64,000 nt of DNA, from the NCBI GenBank assembly GCA_902793295.1, contig CADBDA010000015.1, forward strand, positions 1 through 64,000, read 5' to 3'. Position 1 is the stretch's first letter, and the number at the start of each line of letters is the position of its first letter. The notes below the pieces were generated by a model that did not search any database, had not been told where the DNA came from, and saw only the letters and a program-made list of their open reading frames with translations. Both the position numbers and the translations under genes were made by a program. Of this stretch, positions 6,968 to 15,597 are shown in pieces. Origin of the DNA: an uncultured Bacteroidota bacterium (GTDB lineage Bacteria; Bacteroidota; Bacteroidia; Bacteroidales; P3).

Positions 6968-7513
6968 ATCTCTATAGGCTTTCCTCGCCTTGTACATTTC
7001 CTCTTTTATTCCTCCATTCTCGAGGAAGTTCTTTTTCTGCCATTCTATCAGACCTTTTATCAGCACGTCGCACTGGTGTATCAGCGTGATGGCGATATTG
7101 GCGATGGTCACGTCGGAGCGGTCTTTTATCTTCTTGCGGTAGACCGCCGAGTCGAGGTGCCGCTTGCAGAACTCGCGGGTCTGCACACAGCGCGGGTCGT
7201 TGTATGGCCACTGCTCCAAGCCTCGCACTCGCAAGTAGTCCTCATAGTCAAGCAGCAGCTCGTGCAGCGAAGCACGGTTGACATTGGTGAGTTTTATCTC
7301 CATCTCCTTTGAGGTCACCCCGTCGATGTTGCCCTCCGCCAGATTCTGCTTGCCTCTCCGTGCAGCCTGCACCATCTGGTCAATCGTGCGGTCGCCCTTC
7401 TGCAAGAACTTGTTGGCAAAATAATAGGTGACGTCGTAGACGCACTCCGCCTTCTGGAACGCCTTCAACGTCCTATAGTTGTTATCCTGCCGTATGAAGT
7501 CCTTGTTGTCCAT
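6923..7513 (-). CDS. Four-helix-bundle protein (S23/IVP-like suffix family)
   Basis: 196 residues, almost entirely helical, with the features of the four-helix-bundle family first seen in 23S rRNA intervening sequences: KAFQKAECVYDVTYYFA in helix 1, DQMVQAARRGKQNLAEG in helix 2, and ELLLDYEDYLRVRGLEQW in helix 3. It is a stand-alone chromosomal gene here, with no rRNA nearby. The tail (NGFNEQNGANGQR) is encoded by a 9-bp tandem repeat. Members are thought to bind nucleic acid or act as oligomeric scaffolds; the role is unproven. It lies 6 bp after the acetyltransferase-fusion gene and so belongs to its operon. Confidence 0.85.
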   Translation of the reverse strand: MDNKDFIRQDNNYRTLKAFQKAECVYDVTYYFANKFLQKGDRTIDQMVQAARRGKQNLAEGNIDGVTSKEMEIKLTNVNRASLHELLLDYEDYLRVRGLEQWPYNDPRCVQTREFCKRHLDSAVYRKKIKDRSDVTIANIAITLIHQCDVLIKGLIEWQKKNFLENGGIKEEMYKARKAYRDNNGFNEQNGANGQR

Positions 7514-7519
7514 AACTTC

Positions 7520-8638
7520 TTATTTAATCAAAGCTAATAGTGAATCGTTCTGCTCCTGTTTATACCGTTTTCCATCGCTCAGGCGGTAGAATATCGTATC
7601 GTGACTTAATACCAGGTTGCTTTCAAAGGCGGTGACACCATATTCTTCTTTTATTAAGTCGAATGGTTCGTATATCGTGAACTCAACATCCTTCACCATA
7701 CCAAAGTTGTCTGAGCCTATGCCATACATCTCCTTGTTTAAAATGCCTTTACGTTTATATAACACATACTCGTCAGGGTCGATGGCACCGCGATATTTGC
7801 TATACACTGCATAGTCTTTGTTGTCCCATACTTTGACGTATAACCAAGTTCTGGCACTAAAGAAAAAAACAACACAAACCAATGCAAATATAATACAGCT
7901 TATCCATACCGATAATTTGACAATCCAGCTCTTTCTTTGGGCGATAGTTATCAGCATCACTGCGTATGCCAATGTAAGGAGTGGGGAAGCAAGCAACGCC
8001 CAGTTGTCCAGTTGCCATACCAGCATATCTTCGCCAAGAAGGAACTTTGGCACAATGGCCAACACCCACAGCACCAACGCCGTAATGCCTATTGTTCTGC
8101 GGATAGTAGTTGTTTTATTTGTATTCTTTTTCAGCCTCATAACCCTTACTGGCCTTTCGGCGCCGACTTTGAGGTTGGGGCAAAGCACCTCCTTGCCTGT
8201 AAACTCAAAGCCACATTTCTCCATCACGCGGCCTGAGGCGGGATTGTCGGGGAAATAGCATCCCCAGAGCGTTGTGAAACCTTTCTCTTTGAAACAGTGG
8301 TCGATAACCAGACGCAGCGCTTCGGTGCAGATGCCTTTGCCCCAATAGGGTCGGGCAATCCAATAACCCACTTCGGCGGTGTCGGCTTCGATTGTGAGAT
8401 TTGAGTCCGATGCCGACAGGTAACCTACGCATCCTATTGGCTCACTGGTCGCGTTCCATACCACTGCCCACATCCCTTCTTTGCTGAAGATGGTGCGAAT
8501 TACCTCGCGGCTCTCGTCAACGCTCTTGTGCGGCGGCCATCCCGCCAGAGGCCCTAGTTCGGGGTCGGAGGCGTACTTGAAAAGCACCTCGGCGTCGTCT
8601 TCTTGCCACGGACGTAGTATGATTCTTGCCGTTTCCAT
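7520..8638 (-). CDS. GNAT acetyltransferase fused to a membrane domain
   Basis: 372 residues from the ATG giving METARIILRPW, the usual RimJ-like start; a GTG four codons upstream (8650) is an alternative. Residues about 1-170 form a GNAT domain: ARIILRPWQEDDAE, the acetyl-CoA motif GYWIARPYWGKGICTEAL, and NPASGRVMEKCGFEF. From about 185 come three to four hydrophobic segments (about 185-200, 218-235 and 243-268), then a soluble domain of about 100 residues rich in Tyr and Asp (DPDEYVLYKRKG, FTIYEPFDLIKEEYG). One uninterrupted frame joins the parts, so it is a genuine fusion unless the assembly is wrong. Substrate unknown. Confidence 0.82.
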   Translation of the reverse strand: METARIILRPWQEDDAEVLFKYASDPELGPLAGWPPHKSVDESREVIRTIFSKEGMWAVVWNATSEPIGCVGYLSASDSNLTIEADTAEVGYWIARPYWGKGICTEALRLVIDHCFKEKGFTTLWGCYFPDNPASGRVMEKCGFEFTGKEVLCPNLKVGAERPVRVMRLKKNTNKTTTIRRTIGITALVLWVLAIVPKFLLGEDMLVWQLDNWALLASPLLTLAYAVMLITIAQRKSWIVKLSVWISCIIFALVCVVFFFSARTWLYVKVWDNKDYAVYSKYRGAIDPDEYVLYKRKGILNKEMYGIGSDNFGMVKDVEFTIYEPFDLIKEEYGVTAFESNLVLSHDTIFYRLSDGKRYKQEQNDSLLALIK

Positions 8639-8665
8639 CTTCAGTCTCACATCGCTTGGTAATGC

Positions 8666-10036
8666 CTACTTTGATAAATCGATATTGGTTGTCTTGCCCG
8701 ATCCAATCAGGAACCGCATTGTCCTGACATTCTTATAGTCAATACTGCTCTGCGGCTTGACAACCAGTTGGTATTCGCCAGGCATAAGCAGTATCCGTTC
8801 GTTGATCTTGTTGGGGTCGAGGTCGCAGACAAATGTCAAAACGCCCTCCTTCATTTCGAACACCGCTCCCGACGAAATCACCTTTGGTTTGCTGATATTG
8901 GCCACGCCCGGTGTCGGGATGGTGAGGTCGGTAGCCGACGAAGAGACAACGGCCACATTCTCCAGCCGCAGGGTGGGGGAGGAGAGTACCTCGATGTCGT
9001 AGTTGCCGGTCAAGTAGTCGTGCGACTCGCCCATCAACTGCCTGCCCGTTAGCACATTGCTGCCGTGTCTGTATACGAGCACCGGATACTGCGGCACTTG
9101 GTAGTTGGTGCGTTGGCCATCGGTGCGAAGTCTCAGCGAGCCTTGCTCCACAACAATGTCCAGCCTGTTCACCCGTCCCGGCTTGAACTGCCTGTGCTTC
9201 AACACAGTTGGAGGCGTGGTGAACAGCGTGATGTCGTATGTCACCAGCGGATCCACCGTCAGCGTGTCGGGGGTGTAGCTGCCGTCGATGCTGTAAATCG
9301 TAGAGTATTTCACTACTCCTGTCTGACTGTCGTAGAATGCCAGCGGCAGTGTGGCCTCCAGCAGGTGGTCGGTCTCGTCGTTGACACTCACCACAACACG
9401 AGCCTCCTCTTCCGACATACGGAAGATATTGTAGAGCGTTTCGGTGTACTGTTCCTCATTCGGCACGTAGGTGAACTTGCCGGCACAATCCAGACTGTGT
9501 TGGAAATCCTGCTTGTTGCCGATGCCGAGGATGAAGGTCTGCACTATCACGCCGCTCATCTGAACCTGGCGTGCTACGTTACATATATTGCCGTCGCAGT
9601 CGTCCATGCCGTCGGTGATAATCAATATGATATTCCGCGAGTCGGTGGCTGCTGGGAAGTCGTTGAGCGAACTGCTGAGTGCGGTGGCTGCTGTGCAGGC
9701 TCCGTTGGGAACCAGCGTCTTTACCTTGCTTTGTATCTTGTAGTTGTTTCCGGGTTCAAAGGGCACTTCCAGGCGTGTGCCGTAGGAGTTCTTGTTGAGG
9801 TGCCCAAAGACGCGCAACGCCACTTCGATATTGCTCTGGTTCGCTACGCTGTCAAGGAATTTGAGCAGCACCTGCTGCGTCACCTTGATTTTGGCGTCGC
9901 TCTGCCAACGTTCCCACATGCTGTGCGAGCAGTCGAGAATTATCAGCACACGCGTCTTCTCGGCAGCGACCCTGCCTTGGGCCGCTACCGAAAAGAACGA
10001 TGCTGCAAGGATTATATTTAGTAGCAGTCGTTTCAC
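8666..10036 (-). CDS. Secreted von Willebrand factor A domain protein
   Basis: 456 residues. The signal peptide ends near residue 20 (FFSVAAQG). The VWA domain spans about 28-215 and has a complete MIDAS metal site: DCSHS at 35-39, a Thr in GACTAATAL, and the Asp in ITDGMDD. Two later Cys (in MDDCDGNIC) may form a disulfide. The remainder (about 220-456) is beta-rich, with repeats resembling small Ig-like or carboxypeptidase-regulatory folds, and has no enzyme motif. Probably periplasmic or surface-exposed protein binding. It lies between the two transketolase subunit genes, 61 bp after the N-terminal one. Confidence 0.85.
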   Translation of the reverse strand: MKRLLLNIILAASFFSVAAQGRVAAEKTRVLIILDCSHSMWERWQSDAKIKVTQQVLLKFLDSVANQSNIEVALRVFGHLNKNSYGTRLEVPFEPGNNYKIQSKVKTLVPNGACTAATALSSSLNDFPAATDSRNIILIITDGMDDCDGNICNVARQVQMSGVIVQTFILGIGNKQDFQHSLDCAGKFTYVPNEEQYTETLYNIFRMSEEEARVVVSVNDETDHLLEATLPLAFYDSQTGVVKYSTIYSIDGSYTPDTLTVDPLVTYDITLFTTPPTVLKHRQFKPGRVNRLDIVVEQGSLRLRTDGQRTNYQVPQYPVLVYRHGSNVLTGRQLMGESHDYLTGNYDIEVLSSPTLRLENVAVVSSSATDLTIPTPGVANISKPKVISSGAVFEMKEGVLTFVCDLDPNKINERILLMPGEYQLVVKPQSSIDYKNVRTMRFLIGSGKTTNIDLSK

Positions 10037-10097
10037 CTGTTGCGAAGCATTCGTGAAGTCAATAGATGCGTGATTTCAGATTGCCGATGGCATCAGA

Positions 10098-10949
10098 TCA
10101 ATAGTCGCCCAGTTCTGTTGCGGGCAATTGTGCCAATGCTTTCTGAAGGTCCTCTTCGTTGAGGACGGAACCATGGTACTTGTTGGTGTTCTGCATGAAG
10201 TCCACACCGTATCCCATCTGGCTCTGCAGCAGCACGCAGACGGGTTTGCCCTTGCCTGTCAGACTCTTGGCCTTGGCCATGCCGTCAATCACTTGCTGCA
10301 TATCGTTGCCGTTGTCAATGGTGATAACGGTCCACATGAAGGCTTCAAATTTGGATTTCAGATTGCCAAGACTCATCACCTGGTCGGTGGTGCCGTCAAT
10401 CTGCTGGTGGTTGTAGTCCACGGTGGCAATGAGGTTGTCAACTTTCTTGGCGCCGGCAAACATGGCGGCCTCCCATATCTGGCCTTCCTGCAATTCGCCA
10501 TCGCCATGCATGGTGTATACCAAGTGGTTGTCGCCGGTCATCTTCTTGCCCAGTGCGGCTCCAATGCCGACACTCATGCCTTGTCCCAGCGAACCGCTGG
10601 CCATGCGGATGCCCGGCAGGTTGTGCGCCGTGGAGGGGTGTCCCTGCAGGCGGGTGCCAAAGAAACGGAAGGTCTTCAGCTCTTCGACGGGGAAGTATCC
10701 GCGACGGGCCATGGTGCTGTATATCACCGGTGTGATGTGTCCCTGGGAAACGAAGAGCATGTCTTCACCTTCTCCACCCATGGTGAAGTTCTTCGGTTCA
10801 ATATCCATCAGGTTGAACTGCATGGCTACAAACCAGTCGGCAGTGCCCAACGAACCGCCCGGATGTCCGGATTTGGCGGCGGTGGTCATGCGCAATATGT
10901 CTCTACGCACTTGACGTGCAATTGTTTGAAGTTCCTGTGTTGTTTTCAT
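10098..10949 (-). CDS. Transketolase, N-terminal subunit
   Basis: 283 residues from the ATG giving MKTTQELQTIARQVRRDIL; an upstream TTG at 10970 is unlikely. It is the ThDP/Mg-binding half: TTAAKSGHPGGSLGTADWF includes the His-Pro-Gly loop, and GDGELQEGQIWEA through DYNHQQIDG is the GDG...N cofactor motif. With the C-terminal subunit at 5884-6837 it makes one complete transketolase of the pentose phosphate pathway. A minus-strand box TATTTTTG (10968-10975) fits the Bacteroidetes -7 element and lies 18 bp before the ATG, so it is probably the first gene of the operon; no good -33 box is seen. Confidence 0.92.
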   Translation of the reverse strand: MKTTQELQTIARQVRRDILRMTTAAKSGHPGGSLGTADWFVAMQFNLMDIEPKNFTMGGEGEDMLFVSQGHITPVIYSTMARRGYFPVEELKTFRFFGTRLQGHPSTAHNLPGIRMASGSLGQGMSVGIGAALGKKMTGDNHLVYTMHGDGELQEGQIWEAAMFAGAKKVDNLIATVDYNHQQIDGTTDQVMSLGNLKSKFEAFMWTVITIDNGNDMQQVIDGMAKAKSLTGKGKPVCVLLQSQMGYGVDFMQNTNKYHGSVLNEEDLQKALAQLPATELGDY

Positions 10950-11387
10950 ATTTTTATTTATTTTTTGCAAAAATAGTAATAAAGTCCCACATGGCTGGCC
11001 GAAAGTTATGAATGTTTATTAACAAGTCGGCGAGGGACTGCTTTCGTTACAATTCGAAGAGGGGAGGGAAGAGGGCGCCTTTTCAGGCGTCGGCTCACAA
11101 TTCGCTTAGGGCTTCGGGACCGACGCTGATTCCGAAAAGTGAGGGACTTTTCGGGCGTCGGCTCGCAATTCGCTCAGGACTATAGGTCCGACGCTGATTC
11201 CAAAAAGTGAAGGACTTTTCGGGCGTCGGCTCGCAATTCGCTTAGGGCTTCGGGACCGACGTTGATTCCGAAAAGTGAGGGACTTTTCGGGCGTCGGCTC
11301 GCAATTCGCTCAGGACTTTAGGACCGACGCTGATTCCGAAAAGTGAGGGACTTTTCGGGCGTCGGCTCGCACGTCCACTGGACGTGC
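10950..11387. other. Long intergenic region carrying a repeat array
   Basis: This 438-bp gap between the transketolase gene and the small lipoprotein gene holds the probable -7 box of the transketolase operon (10968-10975), about 100 bp without recognisable structure, and the 68-bp tandem array (11077-11371). A short inverted repeat ACGTCCA-CTGGACGT (11371-11385) follows the array next to the lipoprotein stop codon. I see no coding potential on either strand. Confidence 0.7.
11077..11371. repeat. Tandem array of a 68-bp unit made of nested inverted repeats
   Basis: Four full 68-bp units (11077, 11145, 11213, 11281) and a partial fifth (11349-11371). Each full unit can fold on itself: ACTTTTCGG near the start pairs with CCGAAAAGT near the end, and inside that GCGTCGG pairs with CCGACGC, leaving a variable centre of about 25 nt. 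Differences among units sit mostly in that centre, in two alternating versions (TTAGGGCTTCGGGACC and TCAGGACTATAGGTCC types). Unit 1 diverges at its left end. There are no ORFs or spacers between units, so it is neither CRISPR nor an integron cassette array. Function unknown. Confidence 0.9.
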
Positions 11388-11864
11388 TCACATGCGGAAA
11401 ACGTATTGGCGGCCGTTTTGGTCGGTGCCGAACAATTCTCCACCATGACGCGTCACGGTGATGCTGTAACTGTTCTCGCTTTCGTCATGAATGGTGCCGC
11501 GACCGGTTTTGCCGTTCATGGTGACATGCCCCCACACTTTTCCGTTGGCACCATAGGTGGAAACGTACAGCGTCTCCTTCCCACCGCTATACTGCGCTCC
11601 GGATGCTGGACGCTTACTGTTGCTGGCACTTTTGGTGTCGGCGACAGGGACTTCGGTCTCTTGGACAGCAACGTTCTCGTCAGACATGTCGATTGCCGTA
11701 GTGTCGGCTGCGGTGAGTGAGTCACTAACGACGACGTCGTCAGTCGATTCGCTGCGCGAGGTGTCGGTTGTGGCGTCACCTGTTCTGTCACCACTGCATG
11801 CTATCGTCACCGCCATTGCTAGTGCCGTCAAAATGAGGACGAAAAGAGTGTCTCGTGTTTTCAT
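11388..11864 (-). CDS. Small lipoprotein, function unknown
   Basis: 158 residues from the ATG giving MKTRDTLFVLILTALAM; an upstream in-frame start at 11915 lies beyond the predicted promoter and is rejected. The signal peptide ends in the lipobox TIAC (Cys about 23). The next 70 residues are a low-complexity Asp/Ser/Thr linker. The C-terminal part (about 90-158) is a compact beta-rich domain (GGKETLYVSTYGANGKVWG, TVTRHGGELFGTDQNGRQYVF). No family recognised. It is transcribed divergently from yidC, from a promoter whose -33 box abuts that of yidC. Confidence 0.75.
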   Translation of the reverse strand: MKTRDTLFVLILTALAMAVTIACSGDRTGDATTDTSRSESTDDVVVSDSLTAADTTAIDMSDENVAVQETEVPVADTKSASNSKRPASGAQYSGGKETLYVSTYGANGKVWGHVTMNGKTGRGTIHDESENSYSITVTRHGGELFGTDQNGRQYVFRM

Positions 11865-11885
11865 GGGAATAGCTGTTTTTCGCCA

Positions 11886-11916
11886 CAAAAGTACACAAAT
11901 TGAACGACCTGGCAAA
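11886..11916 (-). promoter_or_regulatory. Promoter of the small lipoprotein gene
   Basis: On the minus strand TTTG (11916-11913), a 19-bp spacer and TACTTTTG (11893-11886) match the Bacteroidetes sigma-ABfr consensus. The start codon follows about 22 bp further on. Confidence 0.8.
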
Positions 11917-11927
11917 ATAATTTTGCC
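11911..11927. promoter_or_regulatory. Perfect palindrome joining two divergent -33 elements
   Basis: GGCAAAATAATTTTGCC is a 17-bp perfect palindrome that contains the -33 boxes of both the lipoprotein promoter and the yidC promoter, back to back. It could be a shared RNA-polymerase or regulator site, or simply follow from two TTTTG boxes facing apart. Confidence 0.6.
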
Positions 11928-11952
11928 ATATCAATCATCTTTTATATCTTTG
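11922..11952 (+). promoter_or_regulatory. Promoter of yidC
   Basis: TTTG (11922-11925), a 19-bp spacer and TATCTTTG (11945-11952) match the Bacteroidetes consensus exactly. The leader to the yidC ATG is about 55-60 nt. Confidence 0.85.
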
Positions 11953-12016
11953 CAGTTTCGCTCCGTAATCGGTTGCGTGAATGAAACTAACAGATTGCTA
12001 ATTATATAAGAAGTAT

Positions 12017-14038
12017 ATGGATAAAAAATCTATTATCGGTTTGCTGCTGATTTTCCTCATTTTTATGGGTTACATGTTTTGGATTAAACCCAGCGACGAG
12101 GAAATCGCTGCACGCCGACAGGCGGATTCGCTGCGTTGGGTTGAACAGATGCGTGCTGACTCCTTAGCTCAAGCTGAGGTCGACCAAAAACGGGTGAAAG
12201 ACTCGCTCTATGCATTGGCTGTCAACGATTCGTCGCTCTCTGACAGCGCTCGTCAGGCCTTGCAGGTCGAAAGAAAAGTGAATCTGGGCCTCTTCTCGGT
12301 CAATGAGTCTAATCCGAACTTCCAGGTGACGGTATCCAACAAGGTGTTCCATGTCGACATGCAGACAATGGGCGCTTCTGTCCAGAAGGTAATCCTCGAC
12401 GATTACAAGACCTTCGACAAGAAACCTCTGGAAATCATCACGCCCGACAGCAACAACTTCAATCTTATCTTCTTGGATGCCAACAGCAAGGATATCTCCA
12501 CAAAATACCTGCCTTTCGCGCTCTTCTGCAATGACAAGCCCGTGACCGACAGCACCGAACTGGTTGTCCCCGAGAATGATTCCCTGACGTTGAGTTTCCG
12601 CGCCTATGTGGCTGGAGCCCAGGATAGCAATGCAGCGTCCAATGCTGCCGCCGACCGCTACATGGAGTTCCGCTATGTATTCTACGATGATAGTTACGAA
12701 ATTGATTTTGATGTCAACTTCCATAATATCAAGGAGTCTGTCAACGAACTGCCCAATCTGACATTGGTGTGGCAAAACAGAATGAACCGCCAGGAACAGT
12801 TCGACCGTAGCCAGAAAGGCCGTCAGAGTTCACGCAACAAGGATATGGAGCGCTTCTATACGACGCTCTATTACAAGAATGTCGAGGACAATGCCGATTG
12901 CCTGAAAGATGGTCGCGACGACGTGGCACAGCTGACGGCTCCCCTCGAATGGGTGGCCTACAAACAACAGTTTTTCTGCGCTATCCTAATGTCAGAAACA
13001 GGATTCCAGAATGCCCAGGAACTGAAAGTGAACACCGATCACAACGGTAAGCCGGATAACTATCTGTGCGACATGTCCAGCATTCTTGGCTATTCCTACG
13101 ATGCCACCCAACCGGATTTCTCTATGGACATGCGGCTCTACTATGGTCCCAACAAATATCGCCAGTTGCGCGAAATGGACCGCGGCATCGAGCGTATCCT
13201 CCCCTTGGGTTGGGGCTTCTTCCTCACCCAGTGGGTCAGCCGCTTCGCCATTATCCCGGTGTTCAACTTCCTCGAAAATTTCGGTTGGAATTACGGTATC
13301 ATCATCATCGTGCTTACCATCCTCCTCAAGCTGGTGCTCTCGCCGCTCACCTATAATTCCTATAAGAGCGGTGCCGTCATGCGCCACCTGAAACCGGAAA
13401 TGGAGGTCCTCAACAAAAAATTTCCGAAGCAGGAACAGGCCATGCAGAAACAACAGGCCATGCAGGCACTGTACAAGAAAGCGGGCATCAGCCCCATGGC
13501 GGGTTGCTTGCCGGCACTTATCCAGTTCCCTATCCTCATCGCCATGTACCGCTTCTATCCTGCCTCTATCGAGCTGCGTCAGAAGGACTTCCTTTGGTGC
13601 GATGACCTCTCCAGCTACGACTCGATACTGAATCTGCCGTTCAACATCCCGCTCTACGGCGACCATGTCAGCCTCTTCTGCCTTCTGATGTTCGGCATGC
13701 AGTTCTTCTACACTATCTATACCATGAAGCAGCAGCAGGGTCAGGCTTCCATGCCGGGTATGAAATTCATGATGTATTTCATGCCGTTCATGATGCTCTT
13801 CATCTTCAACAGCCAGTCGGCCGCCCTCAACCTTTATTATTTCTTCAACCTGCTCCTCTCCATGCTCCAGATGTTCGCCATCCGTGCCTTCATGACGGAG
13901 GACAAGGTGCGTGCCCGTATGGCCAAGTCGGAACTGCAGAACAAGAACAAACCCCAGAAGAAATCCAAATTCCAGCAGCGCCTTGAGGAAATGCAGCGTA
14001 TGCAGGAACAGATGCAGAAACAACAAGGCAAACGCTAA
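12017..14038 (+). CDS. yidC: Membrane protein insertase YidC
   Basis: 673 residues, with the Gram-negative architecture. TM1 is at about 6-23, followed by a charged segment (EEIAARRQADSLRW) and a large periplasmic beta-domain (about 90-390). The conserved insertase core of five TM helices follows: NYGIIIIVLTILLKLVLSPLTY, then the cytoplasmic helical hairpin MRHLKPEMEVLNKKFPKQEQ, GISPMAGCLPALIQFPILIA, and MPFMMLFIFNSQSAALNLYYF. The C-terminal tail is very basic and Met/Gln-rich (EEMQRMQEQMQKQQGKR), as in ribosome-binding tails. It inserts inner-membrane proteins alone or with SecYEG. Own promoter upstream; nhaD follows 52 bp later. Confidence 0.97.
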   Translation: MDKKSIIGLLLIFLIFMGYMFWIKPSDEEIAARRQADSLRWVEQMRADSLAQAEVDQKRVKDSLYALAVNDSSLSDSARQALQVERKVNLGLFSVNESNPNFQVTVSNKVFHVDMQTMGASVQKVILDDYKTFDKKPLEIITPDSNNFNLIFLDANSKDISTKYLPFALFCNDKPVTDSTELVVPENDSLTLSFRAYVAGAQDSNAASNAAADRYMEFRYVFYDDSYEIDFDVNFHNIKESVNELPNLTLVWQNRMNRQEQFDRSQKGRQSSRNKDMERFYTTLYYKNVEDNADCLKDGRDDVAQLTAPLEWVAYKQQFFCAILMSETGFQNAQELKVNTDHNGKPDNYLCDMSSILGYSYDATQPDFSMDMRLYYGPNKYRQLREMDRGIERILPLGWGFFLTQWVSRFAIIPVFNFLENFGWNYGIIIIVLTILLKLVLSPLTYNSYKSGAVMRHLKPEMEVLNKKFPKQEQAMQKQQAMQALYKKAGISPMAGCLPALIQFPILIAMYRFYPASIELRQKDFLWCDDLSSYDSILNLPFNIPLYGDHVSLFCLLMFGMQFFYTIYTMKQQQGQASMPGMKFMMYFMPFMMLFIFNSQSAALNLYYFFNLLLSMLQMFAIRAFMTEDKVRARMAKSELQNKNKPQKKSKFQQRLEEMQRMQEQMQKQQGKR

Positions 14039-14090
14039 GCTTCTCTTGTTGATTTGAATGAAAATAAAATAATAAAAAAACTATAACGAA

Positions 14091-15506
14091 ATGGTTGTAA
14101 CGCTAGTAACAATTTTTATCATCGGATACGCCTGCATCGCGCTCGAACATCCGTTGAAAATCAACAAAACGGCCACAGCATTGCTGCTCGGATGCCTCGT
14201 TTGGGCCGTCTACAATGTGTTCAATATGAGCAATGCCGCCGTCTTGGAAAGCTTCGGCGGTTTGGAGGCTTACCGCTCGTTTGTGAGTGGAAGCTTGATC
14301 GAAAACCTCGGTGAAACGGCAGAAATCGTCTTTTTCCTGCTCGGAGCCATGACGATTGTGACGCTGATTGAAGACTATCAGGGTTTTAGCATCATCACCG
14401 ACAAAATCAAAACGACCAACAAGAAGAAACTGCTCTGGATCGTCAGCATCCTGACGTTCTTCCTCTCGGCGTTGCTCGACAATATGACCACCGCCATCGT
14501 CATGGTGGCACTGCTACGCAAACTGATTGCCGACAAAAAGGAACGCTGGCTCTATGCTGGCATGGTGATCCTGGCTGCCAACGCTGGCGGCGCTTGGAGC
14601 CCCATCGGCGATGTCACCACCATCATGCTTTGGATCAAGGGCGAGGTGACCACAGTCAATATCATTGTTAAGACCTTGATCGCCAGCTTGGCTTGCATGG
14701 CGGTGCCGGTTTGGATTCTGGGTCGCACGTTGAAAGGCGATATCGTTCGCCCCGAAGACAACCATGCGGGTCTGGACGTGGCTCCTTGGATGCGCAAACT
14801 TGTGCTCATCATGGGTGTTTGCGGTCTTGTCTTCGTCCCTATCTTCAAAACCATCACGCATCTGCCTCCCTATCTGGGCATGCTGCTCAGCTTGTCGGTG
14901 TTGTGGATGACTACTGAGATTCTGAGTCGTCGCCACTCGAAAGAGGGTCATCAGCTGCCTACGGCTGTAAGCACTCTCGAACATGTCGACGTGCCTACCA
15001 TCCTTTTCTTCCTGGGCATCCTTATGGCAGTCTCCTGCTTGAAAGTCGCTGGTATTCTGGGCGGTTTGGCTCAGGGCCTCAACGATGCTTTCTTGGGTAT
15101 CCACGTGGGCGACGAGCCCGTGGGATTCTTCCTCATCGACCTCATCATCGGTGTTCTTTCCTCTATTGTCGACAATGTGCCGCTGGTGGCTGCTGTCCAA
15201 GGTATGTATCCTCATGTGGGCGCGGATGTGATCTTCCAACAGAACCATCCCTTCTGGGAATTTCTGGCTTATTGTGCTGGTACTGGTGGATCGCTCCTCA
15301 TCATCGGTTCTGCTGCCGGTGTGGCCGTCATGGGTATGGAGAAAATCGATTTCATTTGGTACCTCAAAAAGGTGACACTCTTGGCCCTGGTGGGCTATCT
15401 GGCTGGTGCAGCTGTCTTCGTCCTTATGGATATCACCCTCTTTGAGAAGGTGGAATGGCTTGAGCAGCTGGCTTCGCTACCTGTTGTCGCTCCGATGGTC
15501 TGCTGA
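14091..15506 (+). CDS. nhaD: NhaD-type sodium/proton antiporter
   Basis: 471 residues, about 11-13 predicted membrane helices, of the ion-transporter superfamily. The inverted repeat typical of the fold is visible as two motif pairs: SALLDNMTTAIVM with NAGGAWSPIGDVTTIM in the first half, and SSIVDNVPLVAAV with GTGGSLLIIGSAAG in the second. The Asp residues in the two LDN/VDN motifs are the expected cation-binding residues. It should exchange cytoplasmic sodium for protons at the inner membrane. It may be cotranscribed with yidC; a 91-bp gap follows before the next gene. Confidence 0.92.
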   Translation: MVVTLVTIFIIGYACIALEHPLKINKTATALLLGCLVWAVYNVFNMSNAAVLESFGGLEAYRSFVSGSLIENLGETAEIVFFLLGAMTIVTLIEDYQGFSIITDKIKTTNKKKLLWIVSILTFFLSALLDNMTTAIVMVALLRKLIADKKERWLYAGMVILAANAGGAWSPIGDVTTIMLWIKGEVTTVNIIVKTLIASLACMAVPVWILGRTLKGDIVRPEDNHAGLDVAPWMRKLVLIMGVCGLVFVPIFKTITHLPPYLGMLLSLSVLWMTTEILSRRHSKEGHQLPTAVSTLEHVDVPTILFFLGILMAVSCLKVAGILGGLAQGLNDAFLGIHVGDEPVGFFLIDLIIGVLSSIVDNVPLVAAVQGMYPHVGADVIFQQNHPFWEFLAYCAGTGGSLLIIGSAAGVAVMGMEKIDFIWYLKKVTLLALVGYLAGAAVFVLMDITLFEKVEWLEQLASLPVVAPMVC

Positions 15507-15597
15507 CCTCGCAAATGGTATTCTTTGAAATGGTAGTCACACGTTAAATTATTGAGTTTTTTAGAAAAGTTTCATTAGCGACAGTCATTCAAAAGAA

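Noticed and set aside
6923..7513. Avd protein of a diversity-generating retroelement
   Set aside because: The four-helix-bundle fold is similar, but there is no reverse transcriptase, template repeat or variable repeat in the window.
11077..11371. CRISPR array or integron attC array
   Set aside because: Units touch with no unique spacers, and there are no cas genes, integrase or cassette ORFs. The unit is 68 bp with self-complementary ends.
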